Source: a virus
DNA: 24,739 nt
Direction: 5' to 3' (one strand)
Virus record (IMG/VR): IMGVR_UViG_3300022939_000132
Location: 1-24,739 of that record
Each line of letters starts with the position of its first letter. Within the stretch, counting starts at the first letter, position 1. A program made the position numbers and the translations under genes. The notes under the pieces were generated by a model, which was not told where the DNA came from, searched no databases, and saw only the letters and a list, made by a program, of their open reading frames with translations. This document shows positions 24,136-24,739 of this stretch, in pieces.

Positions 24136-24307
24136 CTCACTTTTTGCATCTCATTGTCTTACCTATCTTTTATAGGTGGATTTTGACAGTTTATGTTTTG
24201 CTGTTGTGTCGAAATCAACTGTTTCGCACCCCATCGAGGGGTACTCACAGTACGCTGAGTGGCCGTTTTTCTTTGACCTCTGTAGAGGTCATTGTTTATC
24301 AGTAACT

Positions 24308-24333
24308 ATTGAGTCATCCTTACGGATGACATG
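24308..24333 (-). repeat. Hairpin repeat copy 1 with GUAA tetraloop
   Basis: Read on the minus strand, a 7-bp stem GTCATCC/GGATGAC closes a GTAA loop, flanked by CAT on one side and TCAAT on the other. It aligns with 24640-24665 at 21 of 26 positions; four of the five differences form two compensatory base-pair changes and the fifth lies in the loop. Confidence 0.75.
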
Positions 24334-24639
24334 ATTTCTTTTGTGAGTAAACAAACCAGAAAAGCCGTTCCACCGCTATTTTTCTTCCTTTCCCTTACCC
24401 AAACACGAACGACATGTAGTGTCGTTCTAGCCTGCTTGCGCCCTTCGAGGGACGCTTCACAGGTCGGCAATCTTAGATTGCCCTCACACACACCTAATTG
24501 GTTGGCTGTTCCGTGAACAGCGTAGCACAATGAATTCCTAAGGGAAGCGTAAAGCGGATAACTATTACTTGTGTGCGCTATGGCGCACATTAATGAATCC
24601 TATCCCAATAACAAAATCCAAAATCCGAATTTAATATTA

Positions 24640-24665
24640 ATTGAGTCACTCTTGCGAGTGACATG
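24640..24665 (-). repeat. Hairpin repeat copy 2 with GCAA tetraloop
   Basis: Minus strand 7-bp stem GTCACTC/GAGTGAC with a GCAA loop and the same CAT and TCAAT flanks as the copy at 24308-24333. The loop change (GTAA to GCAA) keeps the GNRA class. Weak similarity continues on the plus-strand right side (ATG-T-rich-GTAAA). Confidence 0.75.
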
Positions 24666-24739
24666 GTTTTCGTTCGTAAATCCATTTTGGACAGGGGGTT
24701 CGCAGAACCCTTTTGTTGTGGGCTTTACTTTCATTGTGA

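Larger units (their letters stand above)
24136..24739. other. Gene-free region with a dense array of short stem-loops
   Basis: About 600 nt with no credible gene on either strand. It holds many short inverted repeats with 3-8 nt loops. In plus-strand positions: 24161-24177 (6 bp), 24210-24226 (5), 24228-24242 (5), 24243-24260 (5), 24274-24291 (7), 24313-24330 (7), 24407-24427 (8), 24438-24455 (7 with one bulge), 24466-24482 (7), 24505-24521 (7), 24572-24589 (7), 24645-24662 (7), 24696-24710 (6). In the better half the loop is closed by C-G. Stems are different sequences, so this is not a simple repeat. It lies just upstream of the late promoter and terminase genes, where a packaging site, an origin or a non-coding RNA could be. 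Confidence 0.7.

Noticed and set aside
24306-24590. 94-codon open frame on the minus strand (and a 61-codon one opposite) in the hairpin region
   Set aside because: No ribosome-binding sequence, cysteine-rich low-similarity translation, open frames on both strands, and the bases are explained by inverted repeats.
24691-24715. Rho-independent terminator on the plus strand (GGGTTC/GAACCC followed by TTTTG)
   Set aside because: Stem only 6 bp and T run broken after four; no plus-strand gene ends here. Treated as one more member of the hairpin array.
24136-24739. tRNA gene or CRISPR array as explanation of the hairpins
   Set aside because: No cloverleaf with TPsiC-like arm or CCA-compatible acceptor stem could be assembled, and arms are all different sequences with irregular spacing, unlike CRISPR repeats.

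Overview
The window is the late (structural and packaging) half of a tailed-phage genome of the podovirus type. Every convincing gene lies on the minus strand, so the biological order runs from right to left. The AT-rich composition, the compact overlapping genes and the particular small proteins and tail-fibre domains resemble marine podoviruses (relatives of T7-like, pelagiphage or HMO-2011-type phages). That placement rests on remembered family resemblance, not on a search. The host cannot be read from this window; a marine alphaproteobacterium would be a reasonable guess.

Right end (24078-24739): about 660 nt without a credible gene. It holds roughly a dozen short, near-perfect stem-loops. 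Two of them form a diverged direct repeat whose stem differences are compensatory and whose minus-strand loops are both GNRA tetraloops, which is strong internal evidence for a structured RNA. A promoter with perfect -35 and -10 hexamers (19-nt spacer) follows and faces the late genes.

Packaging and head module (24077 down to 16096): terminase small subunit, a 143-nt structured gap, terminase large subunit (TTG start), a small protein with a possible permuted NlpC/P60-like His/Cys layout, a small coiled-coil protein, the portal, a block of seven small mostly basic proteins, scaffold, major capsid protein and a small decoration-like protein.

Tail and ejection module (16096 down to 5758): two miniature proteins of 42 and 40 aa, tail tubular proteins A and B, and three internal virion proteins of 144, 1019 and 1348 aa that correspond in position and character to T7 gp14, gp15 and gp16. 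The 1348-aa protein carries a pesticin/T4-lysozyme-like muramidase domain at its N-terminus with a recognisable Glu/Thr/Asp triad. Most junctions here are one-base TAATG stop/start overlaps, implying translational coupling.

Adsorption module (5750 down to 12): a T7 gp17-like tail fibre, a small conserved virion protein, then seven small fibre or appendage proteins built by mixing a few N-terminal adapters with two kinds of C-terminal beta domain. They are joined by a recurring stop-codon/Shine-Dalgarno sequence. This looks like a duplicated and shuffled receptor-binding cassette.

The strongest candidates for something undescribed are the covarying hairpin array at the right end and the multi-gene fibre cassette at the left end.
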